Notes: generated from the letters alone by a model not told the origin. 64,000 nt of DNA from Zelonia costaricensis (GCA_030849075.1 JASAOO010003559.1:102470-166469); one strand, 5' to 3'. Shown: positions 1-11,000, counted from the first letter of the stretch. A program made the numbers and translations.

Positions 1-135
1 TTCTCTTGTGATGGAACCGCGTCTGCATCGCTCGTCTCAGACAAAAAGAAAGGAAGAAACTCAACTGGAGACGGCCAGGTGAGGTCGAGGTTGGCGAGGA
101 GACGGCTCCCGCACACCATAAGCTGGCCTCGAGGG

Positions 136-170
136 GTGTGGCTGTGTGGCTGTGTGGCTGTGTGGCTGTG
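136..170. repeat. Four-copy GTGTGGCT tandem repeat
   Basis: The 8-base unit GTGTGGCT is repeated perfectly four times from 136 to 167, followed by a partial GTG. It lies in non-coding sequence and resembles a small minisatellite. No function can be assigned. Confidence 0.9.
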
Positions 171-469
171 CAGACGAGGCCGCTGACTCGATAGCCTCGC
201 TTTATCAAGTCAGGTGTGCTCGTCTAGTCTTGGCGTGACCGACGGGAGGACTCTTGGCTGCACTCGATGAACGGCTGTGTGAGGAAGGCACACCCCAGTC
301 GCAGCACAACGACGAACGTGCTTCTGCTCTCTGTGCCCCAAAAAGAGGAGGAGGAAAAGGGCACTCTCGACTGCGACGCCTACTTCAGCTTTGCAGCTAT
401 GCTGTGGACCTCAACTGCTACCGCTCTTCTTTCCGCGCTCCGGTTCCCTTGGACGTTGCTTGGTACTAA

Positions 470-470
<1 letters not shown>

Positions 471-496
<26 letters not shown>
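471..496. repeat. (CA)13 microsatellite
   Basis: Thirteen uninterrupted CA dinucleotides followed by an imperfect CA-rich tail. CA on the sense strand is common in intergenic DNA of Leishmania-like genomes. Confidence 0.95.
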
Positions 497-502
<6 letters not shown>

Positions 503-750
503 TTCACTCACTCATGTACACGCGCTTGCACACACTTGAGCAACACGAGTACGACTTGCTTGCTTTACTGTTGCGGTGGTAGTACGCACGGTGCCGCTTG
601 TCGCCACTCGCGTGCTCTTCGGCCCTACACCCCTCCCCTGTCCATCCCATCGGCTTGCGTTTCTGCAGCTATCGTGTGCCTGTCACGGCTTTCAGCCGCT
701 TCAGCGCGTATTCCATTGTGCCCACCCTCCTTTCTTTCCCCATCGTGCGC

Positions 751-776
751 AACTGGTTTTCTTCTTCTCCCTCTAG
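751..776 (+). promoter_or_regulatory. Candidate spliced-leader acceptor for the gene at 998
   Basis: A T/C-rich run ends in CTCTAG at 771-776, the pattern of a polypyrimidine tract followed by the first AG used for trans-splicing. It would give a 5' UTR of about 220 nt. An AG closer to the ATG (about 990) is an alternative. Confidence 0.35.
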
Positions 777-997
777 AACATCCTTCTGAGCCCGCGTCGA
801 CAGAGCCTTGTCTCCACCCCCCCCTCCTCCCCGCTCCCCTCTCACCCACTCCTTGAGCTCCTACTGACGCCTTGTGTTACGGTATAGCTGGGCAGCCACA
901 ACGCTCAGCCTTTTTTTTTTTGTGTGTCCGGGGTTGCTCCTCGCTCTCCTCCTCCACATCTTTGGTGACCATCCGTGCGTGCGCGGTTGAGTGAACG

Positions 998-2890
998 ATG
1001 TGCTGCGACGACCCGCCGCACAAGCGCAACTGGCGCTTGTACCACCTTCTCGACCTCATCCCGCCAACCACGGCGCGCCAGGTCAAGTGGAGCTTCCGCA
1101 AGGTGACGCTGCGCCACCATTACTACCAGGCCTACCTCGTGCTGTACAACCGCAGCCGCAAGTACCTGTACGACTCGATCGGCGAGGATGCCTACGGCTT
1201 CATCGCCAGCGGCACTTGGGGTCCGTTTGTGCCCTTCGTCGGCGCCGTCGGCTCCGTGCTGCTCTACTGCATCGTACTCATGGTCGAGATGGCGCTGCTG
1301 CTCGTTTTCTTTGCTCTCCTGGCCGCCAAGGACGACAACCTCATCTCGTGCAGCTGGGAGACGGTGGTGGTGCCGCTCATGATCTTCGCCGCCATCATGG
1401 TCGCCGTCACCATCATCGCCGTCGTCGTCAACGTGCTGTCGGGCCGCACCTACCAGGAGGGGATGGCCAAGGTGGATCGCTTCTCCCCTGTCGGCAACTT
1501 TCTTGCCGCGGCCAGCTACCTCTGCATCCCCGTCGTCATCGGCACGCAAATCGGCAACGACCCCCGCTCGCGCGTGGGCGAGTACCTCAAGTACATGTGC
1601 ATGCCGATCATTGGCGACATTCTCTACTACGCCACGTCGCTGGTCTGGCGCTGGCCGAGGCGGCTGCGACTGCAGATGGAGGTGGGCAACAACCGGCCGA
1701 GCCCGGTGCTCTACTACGGCATCTTCGCCATGGGCTTTCTGCACATGTTCTGCGGCATCGCCCAGTGGGTGCTGATTGGCTTCAAGCTCGATGGCCGCCT
1801 GAACCACTCGTGGTACATCATCTTTATTCCGTTCTGCTGCCGAGCCGGCTTCCGCATCGCCGAGGCGTGCCTGCGCAGCCTGATGAAGTACACCGTCGGC
1901 GTCCGCAGCGAGATTGGCGTCGCCTTCGACACGGTCGGCTCCTTCTTCTCAAACGGCATCCTGCTCATTTCCCTCTACTTCGTCGCTGTCCGGATTCACC
2001 GCGGTCGCGAGAAGGTGCGCCTCGCCTACGCGCTGATTCCCGTGTTCATCACCCTCGCCTGGATCTTCCTGTGCCTGCTCGTCACGCTGCTGCTGCTGCT
2101 CATCTTCTACTGCCGCCGCAGCCGCGAGGAGCGCCGTGTGAACAGCCAGTGGACGCCGCCGCAGGACAAGGAAGAGGGCAGCGCACGCATTCTCGGCGGC
2201 AACACGGACTCGACCGACACCGGGGTGGCCCGAGCTGTCAAGACGACCCAGCGCGACTGGGCGGACGTGGACGTGGCGACAACGTCGTCGGCGGCGTTCC
2301 CGGCCGACCTGGACGCCCCCGGCCCCAACGAGGAGTACGAGGACTTCGAGACGGACGAGGAGGATCCCGTGTTCCCGGAGGAGACGCCGCGGTCGTCGCA
2401 GTTGCCCTACGGCAGCCCGCGCGACGAGGCCGACGACGACGACGAGGGCACGTATAGCGACGCGACGCCGGCCAGCAACCGCCGGCGGCAGTACGAGGTG
2501 TCGCGCCGAACAACGACGACGACGCGGCGCGTGTACGAGCCAAACGCGCGCGGCTCCCGCAGCGTGTCGGAGCGCGATGGGAGCGCGTCCGCCAGCCGCC
2601 GCGGCAGCCCGGGCCGGCACACTGTCGAGAGCGCGTCACCGGCGACGCGGAGCGCCGTGACCGGCGAGGACGACTACACGGAGGTGACGACGTACATCAC
2701 CGGTGAGGGTGCGACGCAGTCGAGTAGCTACACCTACACGGACGAAACCACCTACCTCGACGAGGAGGCCGAGTACACGGGCGAGGACCGGAGGGGGTCG
2801 CACACGCGCAGCGGGTCCTACTCGTCCGAGGTGTCCTCTAGCGCATCCTTCACCTCCTCCGCCGCCAGCGTAGCTGAGGTGCCGCGGTGA
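998..2890 (+). CDS. Multi-pass membrane protein with degenerate J-like N-terminus
   Basis: This 630-residue protein starts at the first in-frame ATG. Residues 13-68 resemble a DnaJ domain: a YHLL helix start, an amphipathic VKWSFRKVTLRHHYY helix II, and RKYLYDSIGEDAYGFI like the J-domain end (KRxxYDxxGEEG). The HPD tripeptide is missing and the loop is shortened, so classical Hsp70 stimulation is unlikely. About six or seven hydrophobic segments follow (around 82-110, 122-147, 163-183, 235-262, 310-332, 343-372), with YIIFIPF in between, recalling TMEM185-type proteins. The last ~250 residues are hydrophilic, Ser/Thr/Arg-rich and acidic (poly-Asp near 476; repeated Y-T-D/G-E near the end), probably a disordered cytosolic tail. 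I see no signal peptide. The coding region and membrane topology are clear; the J-like and TMEM185-like relations are inference. Confidence 0.85.
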   Translation: MCCDDPPHKRNWRLYHLLDLIPPTTARQVKWSFRKVTLRHHYYQAYLVLYNRSRKYLYDSIGEDAYGFIASGTWGPFVPFVGAVGSVLLYCIVLMVEMALLLVFFALLAAKDDNLISCSWETVVVPLMIFAAIMVAVTIIAVVVNVLSGRTYQEGMAKVDRFSPVGNFLAAASYLCIPVVIGTQIGNDPRSRVGEYLKYMCMPIIGDILYYATSLVWRWPRRLRLQMEVGNNRPSPVLYYGIFAMGFLHMFCGIAQWVLIGFKLDGRLNHSWYIIFIPFCCRAGFRIAEACLRSLMKYTVGVRSEIGVAFDTVGSFFSNGILLISLYFVAVRIHRGREKVRLAYALIPVFITLAWIFLCLLVTLLLLLIFYCRRSREERRVNSQWTPPQDKEEGSARILGGNTDSTDTGVARAVKTTQRDWADVDVATTSSAAFPADLDAPGPNEEYEDFETDEEDPVFPEETPRSSQLPYGSPRDEADDDDEGTYSDATPASNRRRQYEVSRRTTTTTRRVYEPNARGSRSVSERDGSASASRRGSPGRHTVESASPATRSAVTGEDDYTEVTTYITGEGATQSSSYTYTDETTYLDEEAEYTGEDRRGSHTRSGSYSSEVSSSASFTSSAASVAEVPR

Positions 2891-2915
2891 GGCAGCCAGC
2901 TTGGGTGCGGCGAGA

Positions 2916-2937
2916 GGGAGGGGAGGGGAGGGGAGGG
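2916..2937 (+). other. G-quadruplex-capable run in the 3' UTR
   Basis: Five G-runs of three or four bases separated by single A residues lie 26 bases after the stop codon of the membrane-protein gene, on the sense strand. The run fits the G3+N1-7 quadruplex rule in both DNA and RNA. Formation in vivo is not shown. Confidence 0.7.
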
Positions 2938-5170
2938 TGAGAGGGCCAACACGAGGCTGCGTGTGTTTCTCTGGGAGCGTTTGCGCCATACCGCGCGTTC
3001 GCCCCTGGCTCTACCTCTACATCCAATAGCGACTGACCAGGCACACCGCTCTCACCCATCACCGAACCTTTTTCGCGCCCTCTGTCAGCATGCGCTCCTC
3101 CTCCCCGCTTCTCGTCCGCCCTCCCCTGTCCGTGCATGCGTGAGGAAGTGGAGTACGCCGTCGCGGTTTTCGTATTCCTCTCTCTCCGCCCCGCCCCGCC
3201 TCTCCTCCACGCACACACCACGTTCGAGTTCTCTGGCACAGAGCCATGAGGAGGGGGGGGGAAAGGGAGGAAGCTCGGCGGCCACCTGCGCGACGTCATC
3301 AATCGTAGAACACACATCGTTTTCTTTGTTTTCTTGTTGCCTTTTGTGGCTGTGCTCTGTGTCAGGGCAAATCGGCCTGTGTTCCGCCTTTTCCTCTCAT
3401 TGTTTGGTTTTCGTCATTACTGTCTTTCAAAGAACCTAGAATGCCAAAAACCCCACACGCACACCCCCGGTCGTGCGTTGTAGCACTGAATCGTGGTGCT
3501 TGCGTGTGTGCGTGCACGTGTGCGTCTCTCTCGTTTTTGTGTGTGTTTGCTGTCGTCTTTCACCTACCCGCAGTCTACCTGTGCCGCTCTGTGTGTGTGT
3601 ACCTCTTTTTTTTCTTCCCCGCTGTGCGTGTGTATGTGTGTGTGTGTTTGGCTCTGTTCCTCTGTTGGCCTTCTCCATTCATTGTACCCTCTGCATGCGC
3701 CTTTCTGAATGCCGCGCTGATTATGCTTCGGCCCTCTCGCTCTAGTTGTTGTTGCTGGGCAGCTGGGGGGGGGGCGTGCGTTGGACTGTGTACGCTTGTC
3801 TTGTCCCTGACCGCTGTCTTCTTTGCACCCTGCTGTGAGACCCCCCCCCCCCCCCGCTCTCTTCCGCGTTCCCTGTCTTTCGCCACAGCGTGTCCAACTC
3901 GCGTGGGGGAAGGGAAGGGTAGCGGAGAAGGGGTACCAGAGAGGGCAGCCGATACTGCGTAAATCGGTGCGCCTGTATGACGTGAACAGTGAGAGTGCGT
4001 GCGGCTTGTCTTCCTTTTTTCCGGGAGCGTTGCTACAGCAGGCGGTCAAGACGACCGGCAGATCAAGAAAACACGCAGAGCTCTCGTAGCACCCTTTTTG
4101 TCCTCCTCGTCTTTCGCCTCACCGCCGCGGTGCTCGAGGGGGTCCCTCCCCATCGCGCCGTCGCGTGCGCGTTCAAGGAGGGCAATGCAACACTCACAGA
4201 AAATCACCTCCTGTGTTCGCCCAATGTGGCCTCTGGGTCACTCCTGTCGCCCTTCTCTCTGTGTGTGACGACACTCGCGTCGTCTGTTGTCTCTGGTGCA
4301 TTGAGCACGCTCGCCGAAGCCGCCCTTTCCTTCAGCTCCGCTCTTCGGCCTCCGTCTGTCTCACCGTGTTCACACCCTGGGGTGTGCGGCCAGCGGTTCC
4401 GCTGGCGAGTTTCTTTTTTCCCTTTCAGGCTCCTCTCGAAGTCACTCTGCCATGAATGCTCACGAAGGACGCGATGTGTGCGGCCGACAGCGGAAGAAAA
4501 GAATAAAAGTGCTGCTTCGCATTGCCTGCGCGTTGTGAGCGATGCGGATGCGTGGCAGTCGCGAAAAGGCCAACACGTACGTGACACGCTCTTGCCGCTC
4601 GGCCTGCGCCACATGCGCCGCCGCATAGGTGGCGTGGTGGCCCTTCTTCCAACGATCTGGAGATGAAGGGAGGGTGGTGTGCTGAGGCCGAGGCGCGGTG
4701 CCAGATCTCCTCAACAGGCTTCGCTTTGACGAGCGCCGAGTGCGTCTACACGTCATGGCTGCATTCCACACGGTCAGCGATGCTGCGCGCTTCTCATCCC
4801 CTGCCATACTCCCCATTTGTCGCCCCTCACCGTGTTGCTCTCTCTCCTTCGTCCGTGCCCATGATTCAACCGCCCCCCAAAACCCCCGTCTCCCACGCAC
4901 ACGCACGACCCGGGCTCCGCGATCTCACGCCTCATCTCGTTGACCTCACCACACTCTGCTGCTCGCGCACAAAAAAAAACCGTACCCTAAAGGCGATGTC
5001 CCCCTTTCGCGACTCTCACCCGCTCTGAAACTCTTCACACAAACACCTACCCCGACCGTTGTCACCCGTACACGTTCACCTGCTGCACCCCCGCCTGCCC
5101 TCCCCACCGCCAGTCCACTTCCAAGTCCCCCTTCTTTCTGTTTATTCTTCCCCTTGCGGACTCTGAAAAT

Positions 5171-5218
5171 AACAACGCGGTTGACTCTCCTCTGCCCTTC
5201 TCCCCCTCCCCGCATTAG
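5171..5218 (+). promoter_or_regulatory. Candidate spliced-leader acceptor for GDPD
   Basis: A C/T-rich stretch ends in CGCATTAG at 5211-5218. The resulting 5' UTR would be about 375 nt. Several later C/T tracts make other acceptors possible. Confidence 0.3.
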
Positions 5219-5594
5219 TTCACACATTTCAGCCACCGCCTGCCCCGCACCACAGCCCTGTTTTCTTTCCTTTTCGGCCTCCACACTTTTCTTTCCTTTG
5301 CATCATCTCTGTGGTCCCGCACCGCTCCCTCCTTTCCGCACCTGCGTCTCCCGCCGGTCCCCCTCCATCTCTCCGTGCCCGGACACACCCCGAACTCTCC
5401 CCTTCTTCGCGTCATCTCGACTCGGCAGCTCGCACGATTTTATGCGAACTGGTCTCTGTCGTCGCGTCGTCTTGCCCTTTCATCCCCGCCACAACCGTTT
5501 TCTTTCAACCCGCCCACCACACTCGCGAACCCCGCCTACAAGCCCCGGCCACCACTCGTTGTCGCCGTCCCCACCGCATCCCTCACCCGCCACC

Positions 5595-6530
5595 ATGAGC
5601 CAGTCGACCATCTCGCAGGCCACCACCGTGGCGCACGAGAACCAGGCGAGCCGCAACTCGCCCAACCAGCCGTTCATCCGCAACTTGACGCAACCCCGCC
5701 CGCACCTGGCCTTCTCCCTCCACACCCCCGACTCCACCTTCCCCGTGCGCGTCGCCTGCCACCGCGGTGACTGGCGCAACTACGTCGAGAACACGCTCGA
5801 GGCCGTCGAGAGCTGCATCCAGATGGGTGCCGACATCGTCGAGGTGGACGTCTGGCGCACCAGCGACGGCGCCTTCATCCTCATGCACGACGAGACGCTG
5901 GACCGCACCACGAACGGCACCGGAAAGGTGTGCGACCACACCTTAGCCGAGATCCGCGACATGCGCCTCAAGGACGGCCTGGGCAACATGACCGAGTTCA
6001 CCATTCCCACCGTGGAGGAGGTGCTTGCGCTGGCGAAGGACCGCGTCGTTGTCAACCTCGACAAGGCGGACGTCTACATGGACGAACTCTACCCGATCCT
6101 GGTCAAGGCGGGGATGGTGGGGCAGACGATCCTCAAGTCCGACCTCCCGTACGGCGTGCTGTGCAAGCGCTACACGCCAGAGCTTCTGAACCGCGTCATC
6201 TTCATGCCCATCGTCAACGTCACGGACGGGACGACGTACGACGACGTGGACGCAGCCTTCGCGTCCGGGCACGACTTGTACGAGGTGAACTTCGAGAAGG
6301 AGCGGGTCGACGTTCTCCGCTACATTCGCATGCGGGCCAAGGAGACCGGGGCGGCGCTGTGGATCAACACCATCTGGCCCACCACATGCGGCGGGCACAG
6401 CGACGATCACGCGCTGCACGACAAGGAGGCGAACTGGGGCTACGTGGTGGAGGAGATCGGTGCCGGCATCATGCAGACGGACCGCCCAGCGATGCTCCTC
6501 GACTACCTTGAGAAGCGCGGGTCTCGCTGA
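5595..6530 (+). CDS. Glycerophosphodiester phosphodiesterase (GDPD family)
   Basis: This 311-residue enzyme is predicted to hydrolyse glycerophosphodiesters (such as glycerophosphocholine or -ethanolamine) to glycerol-3-phosphate and an alcohol, recycling deacylated phospholipids. The GDPD signature is intact: H56-R57 in ACHRGDW, then NTLEAV, E83 and D85 in IVEVDVWRTSDG, and H98 in LMHDETLDRTTNG. The TIM-barrel continues through LKSDLPYGVLCKRY to a C-terminal GAGIMQTDRPAMLLDYL, where the family usually has D-x-P. The chosen ATG sits in a CACCATGAG context after a long C/T-rich leader; the same frame is open further upstream, but that part translates pyrimidine tract. I see no signal peptide or membrane helix, so it is probably cytosolic. 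The size is normal for the family. Confidence 0.92.
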   Translation: MSQSTISQATTVAHENQASRNSPNQPFIRNLTQPRPHLAFSLHTPDSTFPVRVACHRGDWRNYVENTLEAVESCIQMGADIVEVDVWRTSDGAFILMHDETLDRTTNGTGKVCDHTLAEIRDMRLKDGLGNMTEFTIPTVEEVLALAKDRVVVNLDKADVYMDELYPILVKAGMVGQTILKSDLPYGVLCKRYTPELLNRVIFMPIVNVTDGTTYDDVDAAFASGHDLYEVNFEKERVDVLRYIRMRAKETGAALWINTIWPTTCGGHSDDHALHDKEANWGYVVEEIGAGIMQTDRPAMLLDYLEKRGSR

Positions 6531-7793
6531 GGCGTAGCAGCCAGCAACGGCGGCGTGTCACCGAGTGTGCGACGGAGGCGGGGGGAGGCAGGATGAAGAC
6601 AACACGGCTCTGCTAGTTGCCGCCCTCACAGCCTCCCCCTCCTTTCCCCCTCCTCTTCCCTGCTCGGGGAGCGCCGGTCATGTTTTGCGAATCAGGTGCC
6701 ACGTTGCCACCGTGGAACTGAGATGGAAGGGCAAGACGACGAGTAGGGTTAGGGGGCCTTCCACAAAAAAAAAGCCAAGGGGACAACAACGACAAGAAAT
6801 GGAGAAGCAAGGTGCGCTTACCCCCCCCTCCTCCTCCTCTTCCTCCTCAACGATGCGCGGAGTGCGGACAACAGGACGTTTATGCTTCCGTGCGCGTACA
6901 CACGCGCAAATGAAAGCAGAAAAAAAAAGACAGCAGCAGCAGCATCACCCTCTGCTCTCTCCCTCTCCGACACACATACTGCCGGGCAGCGCTAAGCGCG
7001 CACTTGCATGCATTTTTGGTGCCCTCTTCTCAGATAGCCAGCACTTGTGTGTCCACCTTACTCTCACACTTTTTTTTTTCACCTTGATTACGACCCAGGC
7101 TCCCCCTCCCCCCATCTTTTTACCCCGTTCTCTTCGTGGCAGGCATCGTCTTGGATGTCGAGCGCCGATAGTGCCTGCGATGCGCTTGTCGTCCTTGCCA
7201 TGAGGGGGGGGGGGGGATTGTCTCTCCTGGCTTTCGAACGGGTTTCTGGTTTTTATCAGATGTTCCTTTTCGTGTATGTGTGTATGTGTGTGGTTGGGTG
7301 TGTGATGCACACTCCTTATTTCTCACGTCAAGTTGCGCGTCTCGTCCCCTGTGCCTGTGTCTCGCTTCTCTTGACCGCGTCAGCTGCACGCGGCTGCATG
7401 ACCGTCCTTCGCCTTGCTGTTGCCCCTCTTGTTCCAACGCCTCCCTGCGATCTGGCGCGATCGCCCACGCGCGACACGACATCTTTTTTCTGTCATGTGT
7501 GATTGCGCGTGTTTGTGATCCCTCAGCCGAGGCATCAGAGGGGCGGTAGTGAGGGAGGAGAGGTGTTTAACTTGCTCCGCGCACAAGTGCAGCCGCGGCA
7601 CTCGAGGTGAAGAATGCGAGCCGGCGTGAGCCCTTCTTGGAGAAAAACGCGTCCACCGCGGCACGCCTCAGCGTGCACTGTTGGCTGCAAAACAACGACA
7701 AAAAGGGAGAGCGCTTGCGAGACAAGGCTCTTCTTTTCTTTGGTTGTTGCTGTTGTGGTCCGCCTGCTCATTCTTTCCCTGAACGCTTACGCT

Positions 7794-7798
<5 letters not shown>

Positions 7799-7824
<26 letters not shown>
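7799..7824. repeat. (CA)13 microsatellite
   Basis: Thirteen perfect CA dinucleotides directly before an extended C/T-rich domain in the gene-free region. Confidence 0.95.
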
Positions 7825-8280
7825 AACGAAAGGCAACAAGACAGCGGCGTGTCCGCGCCTCCTTCCAACAACAAAGCCCCCTTTGCTCGACCTTGCCCCC
7901 TTCCCCCCTCCCCCTCTTCTTCGGTCTCGTCCACCTTTTTTTTATCTTTCTTCTCCGTTTCGCCCATTTTCTCTTGCGTTTTCGTCACTGTCTTGTTTCT
8001 CTCCTCCCTCCCTCCCTCCCCTGCTTCTTCCCTTTCTTTTCCTCTATTGCCGTATTGCGTGCTTGAAGGTGATTGCGTGTGTGTGCAAATGTGTGTGTGT
8101 GTCTTCTCGCTTCGTTTTCCCTCTTGTCGACTGTGCTTGTGTGTACGGGAACTCTTTCTTTTCTGTTCCTTGTCTCTCTGGCTCAGTTTGCCTCTTCTCT
8201 GGCCTGACCCCCTATTTCCCTCCCTCCCCCTGTCAAGCCACTCCGCGTTCGCCTTCTCACTTCCTTTCTCCCGCCTGCTG

Positions 8281-8323
8281 TCTTCGCCTTGGCTTCATTT
8301 TCCCCCTTTTTTCCGTTGCTTAG
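8281..8323 (+). promoter_or_regulatory. Orphan spliced-leader acceptor-like site
   Basis: A dense C/T tract ends in GCTTAG at 8318-8323, the canonical arrangement for trans-splicing. No long coding frame follows within 6 kb. Confidence 0.4.
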
Positions 8324-10369
8324 AGTCATCCTCGCCTGTCTTTTACTTTTGGACTTGCCTTTTCGCTCGTTCTGCTTTCTATCTTACCTCGCTCATATCA
8401 AACGGTCTACCCCCCCCCCCTCCCCCGCCGCCTCCCGCCCTCTTGCCGTCCTCGTTGTCACGTCCACGTTTCTGCTGTCTTTGAGTCAGGGGTGCTCCTT
8501 GTACTTTGATGTCGGGATGGACTCGCTTACGTTGTATGACAGTGTTTTGGAATGGCTGCATGTGTGTGCGTGTGTGGACCTGTTAGGCCTCTATGTCTTC
8601 GACTCTCTTCGCGAGTGGTGGGAGCGGCGTTGCTCGCCTCACTTTCGAAGGGTGGCCGCGGCGGCACTCTCCTCGCTCTCTGTGCTTTCACAAGAGCGCA
8701 GACCAGAGGAGCAGTGCGCGGCGCCGCCTGAGAAGGGTGACACTGTGAACGAGCCGTGCCGGCACCATCTGAGCTGACCACACGCACGCGTGTCAGAGGT
8801 GAGTGTGTTTGGCTTCTGAAGGACTGCCGTCTTGGAGCACTCACCACGGCGGTCAGATGAGAAGAGGGGAGGCGTCTACATACACACAAAAAGAAAAGAG
8901 AAGCACGTGCCCGCCATCGCACGCACGCAAATGCGAGGTCTGTCGCGTGTAAATTGCAAACCCAAGTAAAACGAAAAATGAGGCACCTGAGGCGACATGA
9001 CAGTCGCAAACAGCCACAACAGCGCCGCTACGGTGTTCAGAAATTTAGGAAATGGCCAAACAACAACAACAAAAAAAGGTATGCGTCTTGTCGAAGCTCA
9101 CACGCGCAGAAAAAAAACAAAAGACAGGAGATTTGTGTGGTGCAGTGGTCGGAGTGGTCCTTGCCCCATTTTCTCCACCGCTTCTCAGTGTTTCTTTACC
9201 CCACTCCACCACTCTCTATTTTCTCCTTTTCGAACTCGATGTATTTGCGACGGGCTAGTTGCTGCCGCGCCTATTACGTCTTTTTTCTCGTCGATACGTC
9301 TGTGTCCTGCACGGGCGACTCTAGGAGAGAGGGAGGGGAGAGGGCACAGGCAAGTCGATGTCCGCACAGGATTCAGCACGCTCTTTTTTCTCTCCTGCCG
9401 TGTGAATCCAAGACGCGCCTCCAACCGACTCGACGGGCCTCACAGCTCTGGTCCGACGCCCACAACAGCTTCCTCGCTCCTTTTTTCGGTGTGTGTCTTT
9501 TCCCTTCCTTTGCGTTCGCCGCTACTTTGAATCTCTCGCTATATCCAACTTTTCCCACCCCACCCCGTTGCGCCCACCCCACTTCTTCTCCTTCCCCTTC
9601 CCCTCCCTGCTTCGACGCCCTCTTACCCCCATTGACATGAACACGGATCCAGAGCTGACTCGAAAAGGGGAGGGGGTGAAGGGGCAGCTAACATACCCCT
9701 AATACCAAGCTCCATTTTTTGGTTTTTTTCCTGTTTTCTCCCCCGTGCTGCCCTTCTTTTGCTTATTTGCGTGGATTTGAGGGAACTGTCACGATACGTG
9801 TGACAACGCGTGGATTTGGGTCTGCACTCGCGCTTGCCTTCTCTGTGATGGTGGGCGCGCTACCTCAGTTCAAGCGAGCTCCGCCTCCGGCTCGAGACGA
9901 TAAAAGTCAGTTGCCTGAGCGGTGCCGTGTTCTACGCCTCGTGTACTGCCTTTCACAGGGACGATTTTGTGCTGCGTGGTTTCTGGTTTCGCCCTTATCT
10001 GTGGCTCTATTGAACCGCTGCCTTGCTCCCTCTTGGGCTGGGGCGCAGCAGCAGCTGGATGTGGCCGCGATGTTGCCCTCGCCCTCCACGGCTGGAATGC
10101 TTGCTCGCTTCCTCTTGTCCATCTTTACGCCCCCCCCCTCCCTCTTGCTCCTTTCTCCCTTCCCATCGCGCGTGTGCCCGCCTGGGCTGATGTGTGGTTT
10201 TTTTTTTTTCTGGTTCCCCCACCCCGTTGCGCCTCCTTCTTTTTTTTCTCTTCTCGCCTCGTCACCGGCCTTCAACGCATTTGTTCACAGATCGCCCTCC
10301 TACGGCCTCCTCGCACCGTCGCGGGTCTTGGCGCGCCGCTCAACTCTTTCCCCCCCCCCCCCTCGCCCT

Positions 10370-10500
10370 TCTTCACTGCTTGCTGCACTTCCCCCCCCCT
10401 TTTGGAGTGCCCCTTGGAAGCGGCTCTCTCTCTCGNTCTTCATTGTTTGCTGCACTTCCCCCCCTTTTGGAGTGCCCCTTGGAAGCGGCTCTCTCTCTCG
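10370..10500. repeat. 66-bp tandem duplication with an N at the junction
   Basis: The segment at 10370-10435 is repeated almost exactly at 10437-10500. The copies differ by a few C/T changes and by C-run length, and the single undetermined base at 10436 separates them. The position of the N between two near-identical copies suggests an assembly join or an unresolved tandem repeat rather than a settled biological structure. Confidence 0.9.
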
Positions 10501-11000
10501 CTGGCGGGGCCGCTTCTCTCCATCGTGAACAGACGCACCCCCTGCGGGCGCTCGCGAGTGCGCTGCGTGGAGGAAACAAGGTGCCGACGAAAAGGAAAAC
10601 GAAAGGGAAGAAGAAGGAGTCGTACACACGGTGACGCTCGTGAAGCGCAGAAAAAGAAAAAAACCGACGGGGTGATTACCACATATGTGCCGGAGGAGAC
10701 ACACACACACCAACGCACATACGCGCGGCGACGAGAAGCGCGACCGGCGCGTCGGCGTGGTGTGTGTCTGTGTCCACTTCCGGTGTAGTGCGTTTCTCCG
10801 CTTCTTTTCCCCCTCTTTTCTGTCCATCTGCTGTACGGCCTTCGATGCACGTGCCCCCCCTCTTCGCTCTTTTTTTCTCGTGTTGTGGAGGAGGACGGCA
10901 GCGCTTCGGGGGCTTTGTCGATACACAAGCCGCCCCAACAAAAGAACTTGAAGAAGAGAAAAGCAGTCCTTGCGTTTCTCCTTCTTTGTATTTCATCCCT

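Larger units (their letters stand above)
1..997. other. Intergenic / 5' flank of the first gene
   Basis: No convincing coding sequence is present. The stretch holds a short GTGTGGCT tandem array, a 13-copy CA microsatellite, and C/T-rich sequence from about 610 to 850 that would serve as the polypyrimidine tract for trans-splicing of the gene starting at 998. A 10-11 base T run lies near 911. The upstream gene of the array, if any, lies outside the window. Confidence 0.7.
2891..5594. other. Intergenic region between the membrane protein and GDPD
   Basis: About 2.7 kb with no recognisable gene. It begins with the G-rich run. It then contains TG-rich sequence (about 3490-3660), a 14-base C run near 3841, an oligo-A run near 4970, and strongly C/T-rich sequence from about 5090 to 5590 that is the likely splice and 5' UTR region for the downstream GDPD. 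Open frames here are low-complexity and start in pyrimidine tracts. Confidence 0.7.

Noticed and set aside
991..2457. Long 488-codon frame overlapping the membrane-protein gene in another + frame
   Set aside because: It is Arg/Pro/Ala/His-rich as expected from reading a GC-rich gene in a shifted frame, and it has no hydrophobic or motif pattern.
5154..5594. 147-codon upstream extension of the GDPD frame
   Set aside because: Low-complexity translation of a polypyrimidine leader. The family domain begins well after the ATG at 5595.
6741..6756. Telomere-like AGGGTTAGGGG
   Set aside because: Only about one and a half TTAGGG units, with no array or subtelomeric context.
9719..10788. Overlapping 269- and 288-codon + frames around the N
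   Set aside because: They run through C/T tracts and across the undetermined base and the 66-bp duplication; the products are low complexity.
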